A DNA stretch of 64,000 nucleotides. Origin: Ciceribacter lividus. GTDB taxonomy: Bacteria; Pseudomonadota; Alphaproteobacteria; Rhizobiales; Rhizobiaceae. How positions within the stretch are numbered: the stretch's first letter is position 1; each line of letters opens with the position of its first letter. The position numbers and the translations under genes are program-made. Positions 35,832 to 44,701 of this stretch are shown here, piece after piece. Under the pieces are notes generated by a model. It was not told where the DNA came from, ran no database searches, and saw only the letters and a program-made list of their open reading frames with translations. The stretch spans positions 186,001 to 250,000 of the forward strand of contig NZ_QPIX01000006.1 of assembly GCF_003337715.1 (NCBI RefSeq), given 5' to 3'.

Positions 35832-38018
35832 ATGAAGGCTCTTTCTCCGGGGTGGAACTTGAAACGCGCAATTACTGTCGCCCTCATAGGGATCGTCACG
35901 GGCATCGTCTACGTATATGGCAGGGAACACATCCCCTCCCTGCCCGAGCTGAAGGCGAATATGGCCTTCCTCACCGCGACGGTCGAAGACAAGCCGCTGA
36001 CCTCGGTCCTTCTGTACTTCGGCATCTATGTCGCCGTTGCTGCGTTTTCCGTACCTGCCGGCACGTTGATGACCTTGGCCGGCGGTGCGCTTTTCGGTTT
36101 CTGGGGCGGATTGCTGATCGTCTCTTTTGCCTCGAGCCTCGGTGCTCTCCTCGCCTTTCTTGTGTCCAGGCTTCTTCTCCACGATGTCGTGCAGCGACGC
36201 TACGGTTCGCGTCTTGCACCGTTCAACGATGGCCTCAAGAAGGACGGTGCATTCTATCTGTTCACGCTGCGCCTCATTCCCGTGTTCCCCTTCTTTGTCG
36301 TGAACCTGGTCATGGGCCTGACCCCCGTTCGTGCCCGGACCTTCTACTGGGTCAGCCAGCTGGGCATGCTGCCGGCGACCGCCGTGTATGTGAACGCGGG
36401 AACACAATTGGCGCAAATCGACAATGCCCGTGATGTCCTGTCGCCGGGCATCCTCGCCTCGTTCGCCCTGATCGGCGTCTTTCCCTGGATCGCTAGGCGG
36501 ATGCTCGCCTTTTGGAAGCAACGCAAGGTCTATGGCCGGTGGCGCAAACCCCACAGCTTCGATCGCAATCTGATCGTCATCGGCGCAGGGGCCGCCGGCC
36601 TCGTCAGCGCCTATATCGCTGCAGCCGTCAAGGCCAGGGTAGCGCTCGTCGAAGCCCATAAGATGGGCGGCGACTGCCTGAACTACGGCTGCGTGCCGAG
36701 CAAGGCCCTGATCAGAAGCGCCAAGCTTGCCCAGCAGATACGTAAGGCAGATCGCTATGGTCTGTTCGCCACCGAACCGGCCTTTTCCTTTCGCCGCGTC
36801 ATGCAGCGAATTCACGATGTCGTCGCGGAAGTCGCACCCCACGACAGCGTCGAGCGATACGAAGGGCTCGGCGTCGAGGTGCTGCGGGGTCATGCACGCA
36901 TCAAGGATCCATGGACCGTCGAGATCACCCTCCCGGACGGCAAGGTCCGGACGCTCACGACCCGAGCCATCATCATTGCAACCGGCGCCAGTCCATTCGT
37001 CCCGCCGCTCCCGGGCATCGACGAGGTCGGCTACCTGACCTCCGATACCTTGTGGGAACGATTTGCCGACCTCGACGTCCCGCCAGAACGGCTGGTGGTC
37101 CTGGGTGGAGGTCCCATCGGCTGCGAGCTCGCCCAGAGCTTCGCCCGACTCGGGTCCAGCGTGACACAAATCGAAATGGCGCCGAGACTGCTCGTCCGCG
37201 AGGACGACGACGTATCGCACTATGCACTCGAGGCACTGCAGAACGATGGCGTTCGTGTTCTCACGGGGCACAGAGCGCTTTCCTGCGAAGTCCATGACGG
37301 TGAAAGGGCTATCATCGTCGAGAAGGATGACGAGCGGGAGCGGATTGCATTCGATGAACTGATCTGCGCGGTCGGCAGGTCACCCCGCCTGAAAGGCTTC
37401 GGTCTCGAGGAACTGGGAATACCGGTCGGTCGGACGGTCGAGACGAACGCCTATCTGGAAACGATCTACCCGAACATCCTGGCCGCCGGCGATGTCGCGG
37501 GCCCCTATCAGTTCACGCATACGGCGGGACACCAGGCCTGGTTTGCCGCGGTCAACGCGCTGTTTGGAACGTTCAAGAAGTTCAAGGCCGACTACCGGGT
37601 CATCCCGTGGACCACATTCCTTGATCCGGAAGTGGCCCGCGTCGGCCTGAACGAGCAAGAAGCCCGCGAACAGGGCATTCCCTTCGAAGCGACTCGCTAC
37701 GGCATCGATGACCTCGACCGGGCGATCGCCGATGGAACGGCACACGGCTTCGTCAAGGTGCTGACGGTTCCCGGCAAGGACACTCTGCTCGGGGTGACCA
37801 TCGTCGGCGAACATGCCGGCGACCTTCTCGCGGAGTTCGTGCTGGCGATGAAGCACGGGCTCGGCCTCAACAAGATCCTGTCCACGATCCACACCTACCC
37901 GACCCTGGCCGAGGCCAACAAGTATGTCGCCGGCGAGTGGCGACGCGCCCACGTCTCTCGCCGCGTGCAATCGTTTCTGGAAACCTTCCACCGCTATCGG
38001 CGCGGAGAGCGCGCATGA
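35832..38018 (+). CDS. VTT-domain (TVP38/TMEM64) and mercuric-reductase-like flavoprotein fusion
   Basis: The 728-residue fusion has about five membrane segments with a VTT domain (about residues 55-205, including FSVPAGTLMTLAGGALFGF and the FFVVNLVMGL block). A linker leads to a pyridine nucleotide-disulfide oxidoreductase (about 242-728) with FAD site VIGAGAAGLVSAYIA, redox disulfide CLNYGCVPSKAL, NAD(P) site VLGGGPIGCELAQS and the catalytic H-x4-E analogue HTYPTLAE. No extra MerA heavy-metal Cys pair is present at the C-terminus. The substrate is unknown. It overlaps the CDP-alcohol phosphatidyltransferase start by ATGA. The start may instead be TTG 35859, given the promoter position. Confidence 0.88.
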   Translation: MKALSPGWNLKRAITVALIGIVTGIVYVYGREHIPSLPELKANMAFLTATVEDKPLTSVLLYFGIYVAVAAFSVPAGTLMTLAGGALFGFWGGLLIVSFASSLGALLAFLVSRLLLHDVVQRRYGSRLAPFNDGLKKDGAFYLFTLRLIPVFPFFVVNLVMGLTPVRARTFYWVSQLGMLPATAVYVNAGTQLAQIDNARDVLSPGILASFALIGVFPWIARRMLAFWKQRKVYGRWRKPHSFDRNLIVIGAGAAGLVSAYIAAAVKARVALVEAHKMGGDCLNYGCVPSKALIRSAKLAQQIRKADRYGLFATEPAFSFRRVMQRIHDVVAEVAPHDSVERYEGLGVEVLRGHARIKDPWTVEITLPDGKVRTLTTRAIIIATGASPFVPPLPGIDEVGYLTSDTLWERFADLDVPPERLVVLGGGPIGCELAQSFARLGSSVTQIEMAPRLLVREDDDVSHYALEALQNDGVRVLTGHRALSCEVHDGERAIIVEKDDERERIAFDELICAVGRSPRLKGFGLEELGIPVGRTVETNAYLETIYPNILAAGDVAGPYQFTHTAGHQAWFAAVNALFGTFKKFKADYRVIPWTTFLDPEVARVGLNEQEAREQGIPFEATRYGIDDLDRAIADGTAHGFVKVLTVPGKDTLLGVTIVGEHAGDLLAEFVLAMKHGLGLNKILSTIHTYPTLAEANKYVAGEWRRAHVSRRVQSFLETFHRYRRGERA

Positions 38019-38650
38019 TCGATCGCTACGTCCTGCCTCTGCAGAAACGGATCTTGCAGCCGGTCGCAAGCCAGGTGGCCAAGCATGGAGTTCATGCGGA
38101 CGCCATAAGCCTTTCGGGCTTCGCCATCGGCTTGTCGGCCGTTCCGCTCCTGGCATTCGACCTGTACCGCGAGGCACTTCTCGTCATTTTGCTCAATCGA
38201 CTGTTCGATGGCCTTGACGGAGCGGTTGCGCGGGCGGCCGGGCCGACCGACCGGGGTGCGTTCATCGACATTGCCTTCGACTTCTTCTTCTACGCCGCGG
38301 TGCCGGTCGGCTTCGCGATCGCCGATCCGGCCGTGAATGCCCTGCCCGCGGCAATCCTGGTTGCGTCGTTCATGGGAACGGGGTCGAGCTTCCTCGCATT
38401 TGCCATCATCGCCGCGAAGCGCGGATTGACGGCCGCGGACTACCCGCAAAAGGGGATCTATTATCTGGGCGGCCTTGCAGAGGGGGCGGAAACGATCGCC
38501 GTCTTCGTCGCGATGTGTCTGTGGCCAGATCATTTTCCGCTTATCGCATTTTTCTACGCCCTGATGTGCCTGATGACGACGGTGACCCGTTGGCATCAGG
38601 GATGGGTCGCCTTCGCGCAGAAAAACATCGATGCGAATGTAAGAACTTAG
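38015..38650 (+). CDS. CDP-alcohol phosphatidyltransferase family protein
   Basis: The 211-residue membrane enzyme has the full signature D-x2-D-G-x2-A-R-x8-G-x3-D-x3-D (from DGLDGAVARA to DIAFD, about residues 68-92) and several membrane helices. It transfers a phosphatidyl group from CDP-diacylglycerol to an alcohol acceptor, which cannot be named. It is coupled by ATGA to the VTT-reductase fusion, linking phospholipid synthesis to a lipid-scramblase-like VTT protein. Confidence 0.88.
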   Translation: MIDRYVLPLQKRILQPVASQVAKHGVHADAISLSGFAIGLSAVPLLAFDLYREALLVILLNRLFDGLDGAVARAAGPTDRGAFIDIAFDFFFYAAVPVGFAIADPAVNALPAAILVASFMGTGSSFLAFAIIAAKRGLTAADYPQKGIYYLGGLAEGAETIAVFVAMCLWPDHFPLIAFFYALMCLMTTVTRWHQGWVAFAQKNIDANVRT

Positions 38651-38663
38651 CGGCTCTGGCGAC
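38638..38663 (+). promoter_or_regulatory. Predicted ECF-sigma promoter, copy 3
   Basis: TGTAAGA-N15-CGAC overlaps the last codons of the CDP-alcohol phosphatidyltransferase and ends 37 bases before the ynjB start. Elements and spacing are identical to copies 1 and 2. Confidence 0.6.
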
Positions 38664-38699
38664 CAACGCCCATAAGCCGATCTTTCCATGGGAGACTTC

Positions 38700-39893
38700 A
38701 TGAAAAACGTTCTTCTGTTGACCGCAGCGCTGGTGGTCCACGCTGGGGGCGCCTTCGCCGACAGTGGTTGGGACGACACGCTCGCCAAGGCGCGTGGCCA
38801 AACCGTCTATTGGAACGCATGGGGCGGAGACGAGCGAACCAACGCCTTCATCTCCTGGGCGGGCGAACAGGTCAAGGCGCGCTACGGCGTGACCATTCAA
38901 CAGGTCAAGCTGACCGATACGGCGGAAGCCGTAACCCGCGTTATCGCGGAGAAGGCAGCGGGCAAGACGAACGGTGGCTCCGTCGACCTGATCTGGATAA
39001 ACGGTCCCAATTTTCTCTCGATGAAGGAAAAGGGACTTCTGCACGGCCCATTCGCAAATGAACTGCCAAATGCTCGGTTCCTCGACCTCGGCGCGAACTC
39101 CGCGGCATCGGTGGATTTCACGGTCCCGGTCGAGGGTTACGAATCGCCCTGGCGACTCGCCAAGTTCGTCTTCAACTATGATTCCGCGCGGGTTCAGGCG
39201 CCGCCGAAGTCCATGAGGGCACTGCTTGAGTGGGCAAAGGAGCATCCGGGACGCTTCACCCACCCCGATGTCAGTAACTTCATGGGCGCCACATTTCTCA
39301 AACAGGCCCTGATCGAACTCGCGCCTGACCGCAGCGTTTTGCAAAGCCCCGTGAGCGATGCCAGCTTCGAGACCGCATCCGCACCGCTTTGGGCCTGGTA
39401 TGACGCGTTGCGACCGAATCTCTGGCAGGCCGGAACGACATTCCCTGCCAATGGTTCCGCCCAGCAGCAGTTGCTGAACGACCGAGAGATCGACATGTCG
39501 ATGTCTTTCGATCCGGCCAGCGCCGCTGCCGCCATCGCCGGTGGCCAATTGCCCGACACGATCCGAACCTATTCGCTCAAGGGTGGGACCATCGGCAACA
39601 TCAGTTTCGTCGCAATCCCCTTCAATGCGGCACACAAGGAAGGAGCGGAGGTCGTTGCAGACTTCCTGCTGGAGCCTGCGACACAGGCCCATGCGCAGGA
39701 TATATCCGTTCTCGGCAGCTTCTCTGTCCTGGATCAGAACAAGCTGGATGAACAACAGAAGGCGCTCTTTGCCTCTCTGCCGACATCCCCTGCCCTGCCC
39801 GGCAACGCCGAGCTTGGAGCAACCTTGCTCGAGCCCCATGCATCATGGATGACCCGGCTTTCGGAGGAATGGGCAAAGCGCTACACGAAATGA
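38700..39893 (+). CDS. ynjB: YnjB-type ABC transporter substrate-binding protein
   Basis: The 397-residue periplasmic protein has a cleavable signal (MKNVLLLTAALVVHAGGAFA) and the YnjB-type sequence TVYWNAWGGDERTNAFISW. The ATG at 38700 is chosen for GGGAG five bases upstream and a clean signal peptide; ATG 38688 is an alternative. It is the binding protein for the transporter completed by the next two genes. The substrate is unknown. Confidence 0.88.
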   Translation: MKNVLLLTAALVVHAGGAFADSGWDDTLAKARGQTVYWNAWGGDERTNAFISWAGEQVKARYGVTIQQVKLTDTAEAVTRVIAEKAAGKTNGGSVDLIWINGPNFLSMKEKGLLHGPFANELPNARFLDLGANSAASVDFTVPVEGYESPWRLAKFVFNYDSARVQAPPKSMRALLEWAKEHPGRFTHPDVSNFMGATFLKQALIELAPDRSVLQSPVSDASFETASAPLWAWYDALRPNLWQAGTTFPANGSAQQQLLNDREIDMSMSFDPASAAAAIAGGQLPDTIRTYSLKGGTIGNISFVAIPFNAAHKEGAEVVADFLLEPATQAHAQDISVLGSFSVLDQNKLDEQQKALFASLPTSPALPGNAELGATLLEPHASWMTRLSEEWAKRYTK

Positions 39894-41599
39894 GTAGTCG
39901 CACCGGCATCTGGTTGCAGTTCTGTGGAGCCGCCATTCTTTGTGGCGGCTTCGTCGCTCCCATTGCCCTTGGTTTCTGGGAGACGCTGCTCCCGGCATTC
40001 GGGATCCTTCCCGCTATCGGCGCCGACGGGTTCAGCCTGAAGGCCTGGACTGCACTTGCCGCCTTGCCCGGTGTATGGACCAGCCTTCGTCTGACCGTGT
40101 TCACGGGGCTTCTGTCCACACTGTTGTCGCTCGGACTTGCCGTCGCCTTTTGCGCGTCCATGCATGGACGCGTGGGCGCATGGCGGGCCGAGCGCGTACT
40201 TTCTCCGCAACTGGCCGCCCCCCATGCGGCGATGGCCATCGGGATCGCATTCCTGATTGCGCCTTCAGGCTGGCTGGCGCGGCTCTTCAGTCCCTGGGCG
40301 ACGACGTGGGGAGTGCCTCCCGCCATTACGACGGTCCACGACCCGGCGGGCCTGTCGCTGGTCCTCGGTCTCGTGGTCAAGGAAGTTCCTTTTCTGCTCC
40401 TCGTGATCATTGCCGCGCTCAACCAGGTCTCCGCCCGACAGCAATTGGCCGCGGGACGCGCGCTCGGCTACGGCCACGGCGTCATCTGGATCAAGATCAT
40501 CTTCCCCCAGGTCTACCGCCAGATCCGACTGCCGGTTTATGCCGTGCTTGCCTTTGCCCTCTCCGTCGTCGACATGGCGATCATTCTCGGGCCTTCAAAT
40601 CCGCCGGTTCTCTCCGTCGCGGCCATGCGGTGGTTCATGGCGGCGGATGTCGATCTGCTGTTGCCGGCGGCCGCGGCTTCGATCCTTCAGATCGCCGTGG
40701 TCGTTGCGGGAATATCGGGCTGGTGGCTCGGCGAAAAGCTGGTCGCCGCCGCGGGTCGAGCGATGATCCGGCGCGGCGGCAGGGGACTTGAAAGCGAACC
40801 CTTGATCCGGTTCGCGACCGTCTGCGTCCTGGCGCTTCTGGCGGTCGGCTTTGCAGCAATCCTGTCCTTGATCATGTGGTCGTTCACCTGGCGCTGGTCC
40901 TTTCCGGATGCCATGCCCTCATCCTTCACGACGTCCATCTGGGTGCGATCGGCCAGCGGCTGGCTCCGGGCGCTCGCCAACACCGCAGGTCTCGGATTCG
41001 GTTCGACCCTGCTTTCGCTCCTCCTGGCAATCCTCTGGCTCGAAGGCGAGGACCGGAGTGGACGCAGGCTTCTGCCTGGTGCACCGGTCATACTCTATCT
41101 GCCTCTTCTCCTGCCGCAGGTCGGCTTCCTCTACGGGCTTCAAGTCACTTTCCTGCGCGCAGGGATAGATGGCTCCCTGGCCGCTGTTCTCTGGGGCCAC
41201 ACGCTTTTTGTTTTTCCCTACGTGATGCTGGCGCTCAGCGATCCATGGCGAGCACTGGACCGCCGCTATGTACGAACAGCGGCGGCGCTCGGCGCGTCGC
41301 CGCTCAGAACCCTGTTCCGCCTCAAACTCCCACTTCTCCTGCGTCCACTGCTGGCCGCCGCAGCCATCGGCTTTGCCGTGAGCGCCGCCCAATATCTGCC
41401 GACGCTATTTCTGGGAGCCGGCCGCATCGCCACGCTCACAACCGAGGCGGTAACGCTCTCGTCCGGCGGGGATCGCAGGATCATAGGTGTCTATGCAGCC
41501 CTTCAGGCCCTGGTCCCCTTGCTCGTCTACGGCATCGCCTTCTCTCTTCCCGGAATGATCTACGCTGGCCGCCGCGAACTCAACGGAGTGACAGTATGA
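39890..41599 (+). CDS. ynjC: YnjC-type ABC transporter permease (two-domain)
   Basis: The 569-residue permease has about 12 membrane segments in two homologous halves, each with an EAA-like loop (AAGRALGYGHGVIWIKIIFP and AAALGASPLRTLFRLKLPLL). The start overlaps the ynjB stop by ATGA. It forms the channel of the YnjBCD-type transporter. Confidence 0.88.
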   Translation: MSSRTGIWLQFCGAAILCGGFVAPIALGFWETLLPAFGILPAIGADGFSLKAWTALAALPGVWTSLRLTVFTGLLSTLLSLGLAVAFCASMHGRVGAWRAERVLSPQLAAPHAAMAIGIAFLIAPSGWLARLFSPWATTWGVPPAITTVHDPAGLSLVLGLVVKEVPFLLLVIIAALNQVSARQQLAAGRALGYGHGVIWIKIIFPQVYRQIRLPVYAVLAFALSVVDMAIILGPSNPPVLSVAAMRWFMAADVDLLLPAAAASILQIAVVVAGISGWWLGEKLVAAAGRAMIRRGGRGLESEPLIRFATVCVLALLAVGFAAILSLIMWSFTWRWSFPDAMPSSFTTSIWVRSASGWLRALANTAGLGFGSTLLSLLLAILWLEGEDRSGRRLLPGAPVILYLPLLLPQVGFLYGLQVTFLRAGIDGSLAAVLWGHTLFVFPYVMLALSDPWRALDRRYVRTAAALGASPLRTLFRLKLPLLLRPLLAAAAIGFAVSAAQYLPTLFLGAGRIATLTTEAVTLSSGGDRRIIGVYAALQALVPLLVYGIAFSLPGMIYAGRRELNGVTV

Positions 41600-42234
41600 A
41601 CCAGCTCGTACTCGAAGAGATTTCGATAGCCGCACCCGGCGCGACGTCATCGCTGATCTCGGACCTCAGCCTGACCGTCGCTCCCGGTGAGATCGTCACC
41701 ATCATGGGCAAGAGCGGTATCGGCAAATCAACGCTGCTCTCCTTCATCGGCGGACATCTGGACCGGGGTTTCAGCGCGAGCGGCACGGTGCGCATCGGGG
41801 GAAGAGATATCACCGACACGCCGGCAGAGAAGCGCAAGATCGGCATTCTGTTTCAGGACGATCTCTTGTTTCCGCATCTCTCGGTTGGGGACAACCTTGC
41901 CTTTGGCCTTTCTGCGGACGTCAAGGGACGTAAGGAACGCAGGAGATGCGTCGAGTGCGCCCTCGAAAGCGCCGGCCTTGATGGTTTCGCAGACCGGGAT
42001 CCGGCGACGCTGTCCGGAGGACAGCGTGCGCGTGTGGCGTTGATGCGCACCTTGCTGGCCCGGCCCGACGCCCTGCTTCTCGATGAACCCTTTTCGAAGT
42101 TGGACAATGGCCTCAGGGATGACGTTCGTGCGTTCGTCTTTGCGCATGGAAAAGAGCAGAGGCTTCCGGTTCTGATGGTCACCCATGACGAGGCCGACGC
42201 GGCGGCTGCCGGTGGAAGACGGCTCCTGTTGTAG
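41596..42234 (+). CDS. ynjD: YnjD-type ABC transporter ATPase
   Basis: The 212-residue ATPase has Walker A GKSGIGKST, signature LSGGQRAR, Walker B ALLLDEPF and the switch histidine in THDEA. It overlaps ynjC by ATGA, ends the ECF-linked transporter operon, and runs convergently into the next gene with a 1-base gap. Confidence 0.9.
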   Translation: MNQLVLEEISIAAPGATSSLISDLSLTVAPGEIVTIMGKSGIGKSTLLSFIGGHLDRGFSASGTVRIGGRDITDTPAEKRKIGILFQDDLLFPHLSVGDNLAFGLSADVKGRKERRRCVECALESAGLDGFADRDPATLSGGQRARVALMRTLLARPDALLLDEPFSKLDNGLRDDVRAFVFAHGKEQRLPVLMVTHDEADAAAAGGRRLLL

Positions 42235-42235
42235 C

Positions 42236-42670
42236 CTATCGGACAGTGTCGCGTCTGGCCTTGTGCAACCCCAGGATCTCCCGGCGACCCGCCAGCCAGC
42301 GCCAGCTCTCGAGTACATCAAACAAGAGGGAAGTCCCGTTCACCGCGACAACTGCCGCAGCAAAGACGTACTCATCGCTGCCCGGCGCGATTGCGTGATC
42401 GACGAATAGCCTCTGGATGAGATGAATCAGCAGCGAGATCCATATGACATGCGGAACCGACAGCAGCCGCGTCAGCCCACCCTGAATATAGACCATGGGC
42501 ATGTTGAACACGCCCACGGCCGCGAATGCCACCGCTGTCCAGCGGCCGCTGTCCGTGTCAAGAAACGCCAGGGACGACATATTCGTCAGGGCCAGAACGA
42601 CAAGCCACAGCCTGACCCACAGCGGCAGGCCCGTAAGGGAGGCCCAGATCCTTCTCCATTTCGATGTCAT
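42236..42670 (-). CDS. Hypothetical integral membrane protein (144 aa)
   Basis: Four hydrophobic helices are apparent (about residues 17-35, 46-66, 73-90 and 104-124). Recognisable blocks are GLPLWVRLWLVVLALTN and HVIWISLLIHLIQRL. It resembles small uncharacterised proteobacterial membrane proteins, but I cannot assign a function. It is convergent with ynjD and follows the AhpD-like gene on the same strand after about 97 bases. Confidence 0.6.
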   Translation of the reverse strand: MTSKWRRIWASLTGLPLWVRLWLVVLALTNMSSLAFLDTDSGRWTAVAFAAVGVFNMPMVYIQGGLTRLLSVPHVIWISLLIHLIQRLFVDHAIAPGSDEYVFAAAVVAVNGTSLLFDVLESWRWLAGRREILGLHKARRDTVR

Positions 42671-42766
42671 GATCGGATATCCGAATTGAGAGCCCAGAGG
42701 AAATACGCCGTGTCGGCGGGCAGCGGGGCGGCAAGAGGCCGCCCGCGCCATGTTCTCGAACCGCCG

Positions 42767-43336
42767 TCAGGCATCCCAGCGGTAGCCGGAGAAAACCGCA
42801 TCCAGTTCGGTATGAAAGAGATGGTTGGCGTAGTTGCTGATGGTCTTCACCGCGATCGCAAGAATGATCTCCAGGACGTGGCGTTCGCTGAAGCCGGCAG
42901 CAAGAAAGACCTGAAGCTCCCCGGGCGACGGATTCCCGCGGCCCTTCACCATCAGTCGTGTGAACACCGAAAGCGCCTGCAACCGGGCATCGGGCAGGAT
43001 GTTTCCGGCGCGCAGCGCGCTGAGTACCGCCGCCGGTACGTTGGACATCTTCTCGCCGACCATGCTGTGCGCGGCCATGCAATACTGGCAGCGATTTTCA
43101 TGGCTGATGGTCAGGAGCACGACCTCCTGCTCGGCAGGAGCGAGATGGCTCTCCGCCCGAAAATGCTTGTAACCGACCATGTAGGTGTCCAGCAGGCCGG
43201 ACGAGTTGGCCATGTTGGTATACATGTTCGGCACGAAGCCGAGGGACTTCCGGGTCCCGTCGAGCAGGGCCTTCACAGTGGGTTCGGCGGCATCGGCGTC
43301 CACGCCGTCAAGTGTCAATCGTGCTATCTCGGCCAT
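42767..43336 (-). CDS. AhpD-like carboxymuconolactone decarboxylase family protein (1)
   Basis: The 189-residue protein has the AhpD catalytic motif E-x2-C-x2-C-x3-H (ENRCQYCMAAH, about residues 80-90), a peroxidase-like active site. The GFVPNMYTNMANSSGLL block near the N-terminus fits this clade. It probably acts in peroxide detoxification. Its promoter region contains one copy of the dispersed repeat, and it is divergent from an AraC regulator. Confidence 0.82.
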   Translation of the reverse strand: MAEIARLTLDGVDADAAEPTVKALLDGTRKSLGFVPNMYTNMANSSGLLDTYMVGYKHFRAESHLAPAEQEVVLLTISHENRCQYCMAAHSMVGEKMSNVPAAVLSALRAGNILPDARLQALSVFTRLMVKGRGNPSPGELQVFLAAGFSERHVLEIILAIAVKTISNYANHLFHTELDAVFSGYRWDA

Positions 43337-43360
43337 CGTCCAGTCTCCATTGTCAACACA

Positions 43361-43428
43361 GGTTTTATTTGCGAAACGTCGGGACAGCGCTGTGACAAAC
43401 GCACCCCCGTGATCGCCTGGAGACTGTA
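43361..43428. repeat. Dispersed repeat, copy A (68 bp)
   Basis: This segment matches 59715-59778 with only a few substitutions and small indels: it begins GGTTTTATTTGCGAAACGTC and ends with CCTGGAGACTGTA. It lies in the AhpD(1)/AraC divergent promoter region. GGAGACTG at 43419-43426 is inverted relative to CAGTCTCC at 43341-43348. The repeat could be a shared promoter/operator or a duplication scar. Confidence 0.75.
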
Positions 43429-43490
43429 GCAATGGCGAGCACGGGACCCCATGTGAGGGATTCCGGAATGCATGTCCGCCTGTCCGGGAG

Positions 43491-44402
43491 ATGACGTTGG
43501 ACGCACTGACAGCCTTGGCCAATGGCCTCAACCTGCGCGCAAAGCTCGCCTACGCCGGCGGGGTGTGCGGACAATGGACGATGGACCACAATTCCGACAG
43601 GTCGATCTGGTTTCACCTCGTCGGCAAAGGGCATGGATGGGTCCACTCCCCTGCGATCGATGGACCGCTGGAACTGGCCGAGGGCGACCTGATGGTTTTC
43701 TTGCCCCATGCCGCGGAACACTACCTGTCCTATAGTCCTGACCATGTGCCGCTGGGCAACGCGAGCGGCGATCTGACCACTTGGGCGGCAGGCGAGACAG
43801 GCTTCATCTGCGGCGAGATCGAGCTCACTGCGCCGCAGTCGCCGCTCTGGCATGCCCTGCCCGCCGAAATCGTCATCCGGAAGAAGGAGGCGGGCGACAG
43901 CCTTTCAAGCCTGATCGAGCTGGCTATCGCCGAGTCCGAGCATTCCCGTTTCGGCAGCGAGGCGGTGATCGAGCGCCTGTGTGACGGCTTCTTCATTCTG
44001 CTGGTCCGACATTGCATCGAGGCCGAACTGGTGCGCGACGGCGTGTTTGCAGCCATGAAGGATCGCCGGATCGCCACAGTTCTGGAACTGATTCACCGTG
44101 AGCCCTGGCATCGATGGACGATTGCCGAACTCTGTGGGCGAGCGGGCATTTCCAAGACCATTCTCGCCGAGAAATTCGCGTCCCGGATCGGCATGTCACC
44201 CATCGAATACCTCACGGACTGGCGGATGCAGATCGCCGCTCGTTGGCTGAAGGAAACCGCCATGACGCTCGATCACGTGGCGGAGCGCTGCGGATACGAC
44301 ACGGCATCCTCATTCAGCAAGGCGTTCAAGCGAGCCTTCGGCGTCTCTCCGGCGACGTATCGGCGCAGAGGTGATCCCATACCGCCCGCAACGGGTTCAT
44401 GA
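43491..44402 (+). CDS. AraC-family regulator with cupin-type sensor (AhpD-divergent)
   Basis: The 303-residue regulator has an N-terminal cupin_6-like domain (WFHLVGKGHGWVHS, about residues 40-53, and LELAEGDLMVFLP) and a C-terminal double helix-turn-helix (WTIAELCGRAGISKTILAEKF and MTLDHVAERCGYDTASSFSKAF). It is divergent from AhpD(1) and is the likely controller of it. Confidence 0.85.
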   Translation: MTLDALTALANGLNLRAKLAYAGGVCGQWTMDHNSDRSIWFHLVGKGHGWVHSPAIDGPLELAEGDLMVFLPHAAEHYLSYSPDHVPLGNASGDLTTWAAGETGFICGEIELTAPQSPLWHALPAEIVIRKKEAGDSLSSLIELAIAESEHSRFGSEAVIERLCDGFFILLVRHCIEAELVRDGVFAAMKDRRIATVLELIHREPWHRWTIAELCGRAGISKTILAEKFASRIGMSPIEYLTDWRMQIAARWLKETAMTLDHVAERCGYDTASSFSKAFKRAFGVSPATYRRRGDPIPPATGS

Positions 44403-44701
44403 TCACACCGTGAAGTCGAATGTCGACCACGCCTGGTCTTGCACGAGACGCCACCCCTTCCGTCGACTTCTCTGCGACCTCGCCCCACCACCGGGTGATC
44501 CTCCCGCCCAGGGGGGATTGCCCTCCGCGCGCGCCATATTGCCGTCCCTCTTGCCTGAGGAATTCGCCAGCTAAACCCGCATGCGACGATGGTGCAGAAA
44601 CGACGCCAGCTTCGGCCAGAGATGTTTGATCTGGGTATCTGCCCAAGCGATGTCGGCTCAGGTCGAAAACCGGGACACGGTTCGCGGCTATCCGGGCCTA
44701 T

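Noticed and set aside
43361-43428. Copy A of the repeat as an insertion sequence end
   Set aside because: No transposase or target duplication is visible; only the repeat itself can be supported.
44403-44701. Minus-strand frame ending DQAWSTFDFTV, perhaps an NTF2-like C-terminus
   Set aside because: Only a few residues of weak resemblance; not enough to call a pseudogene.
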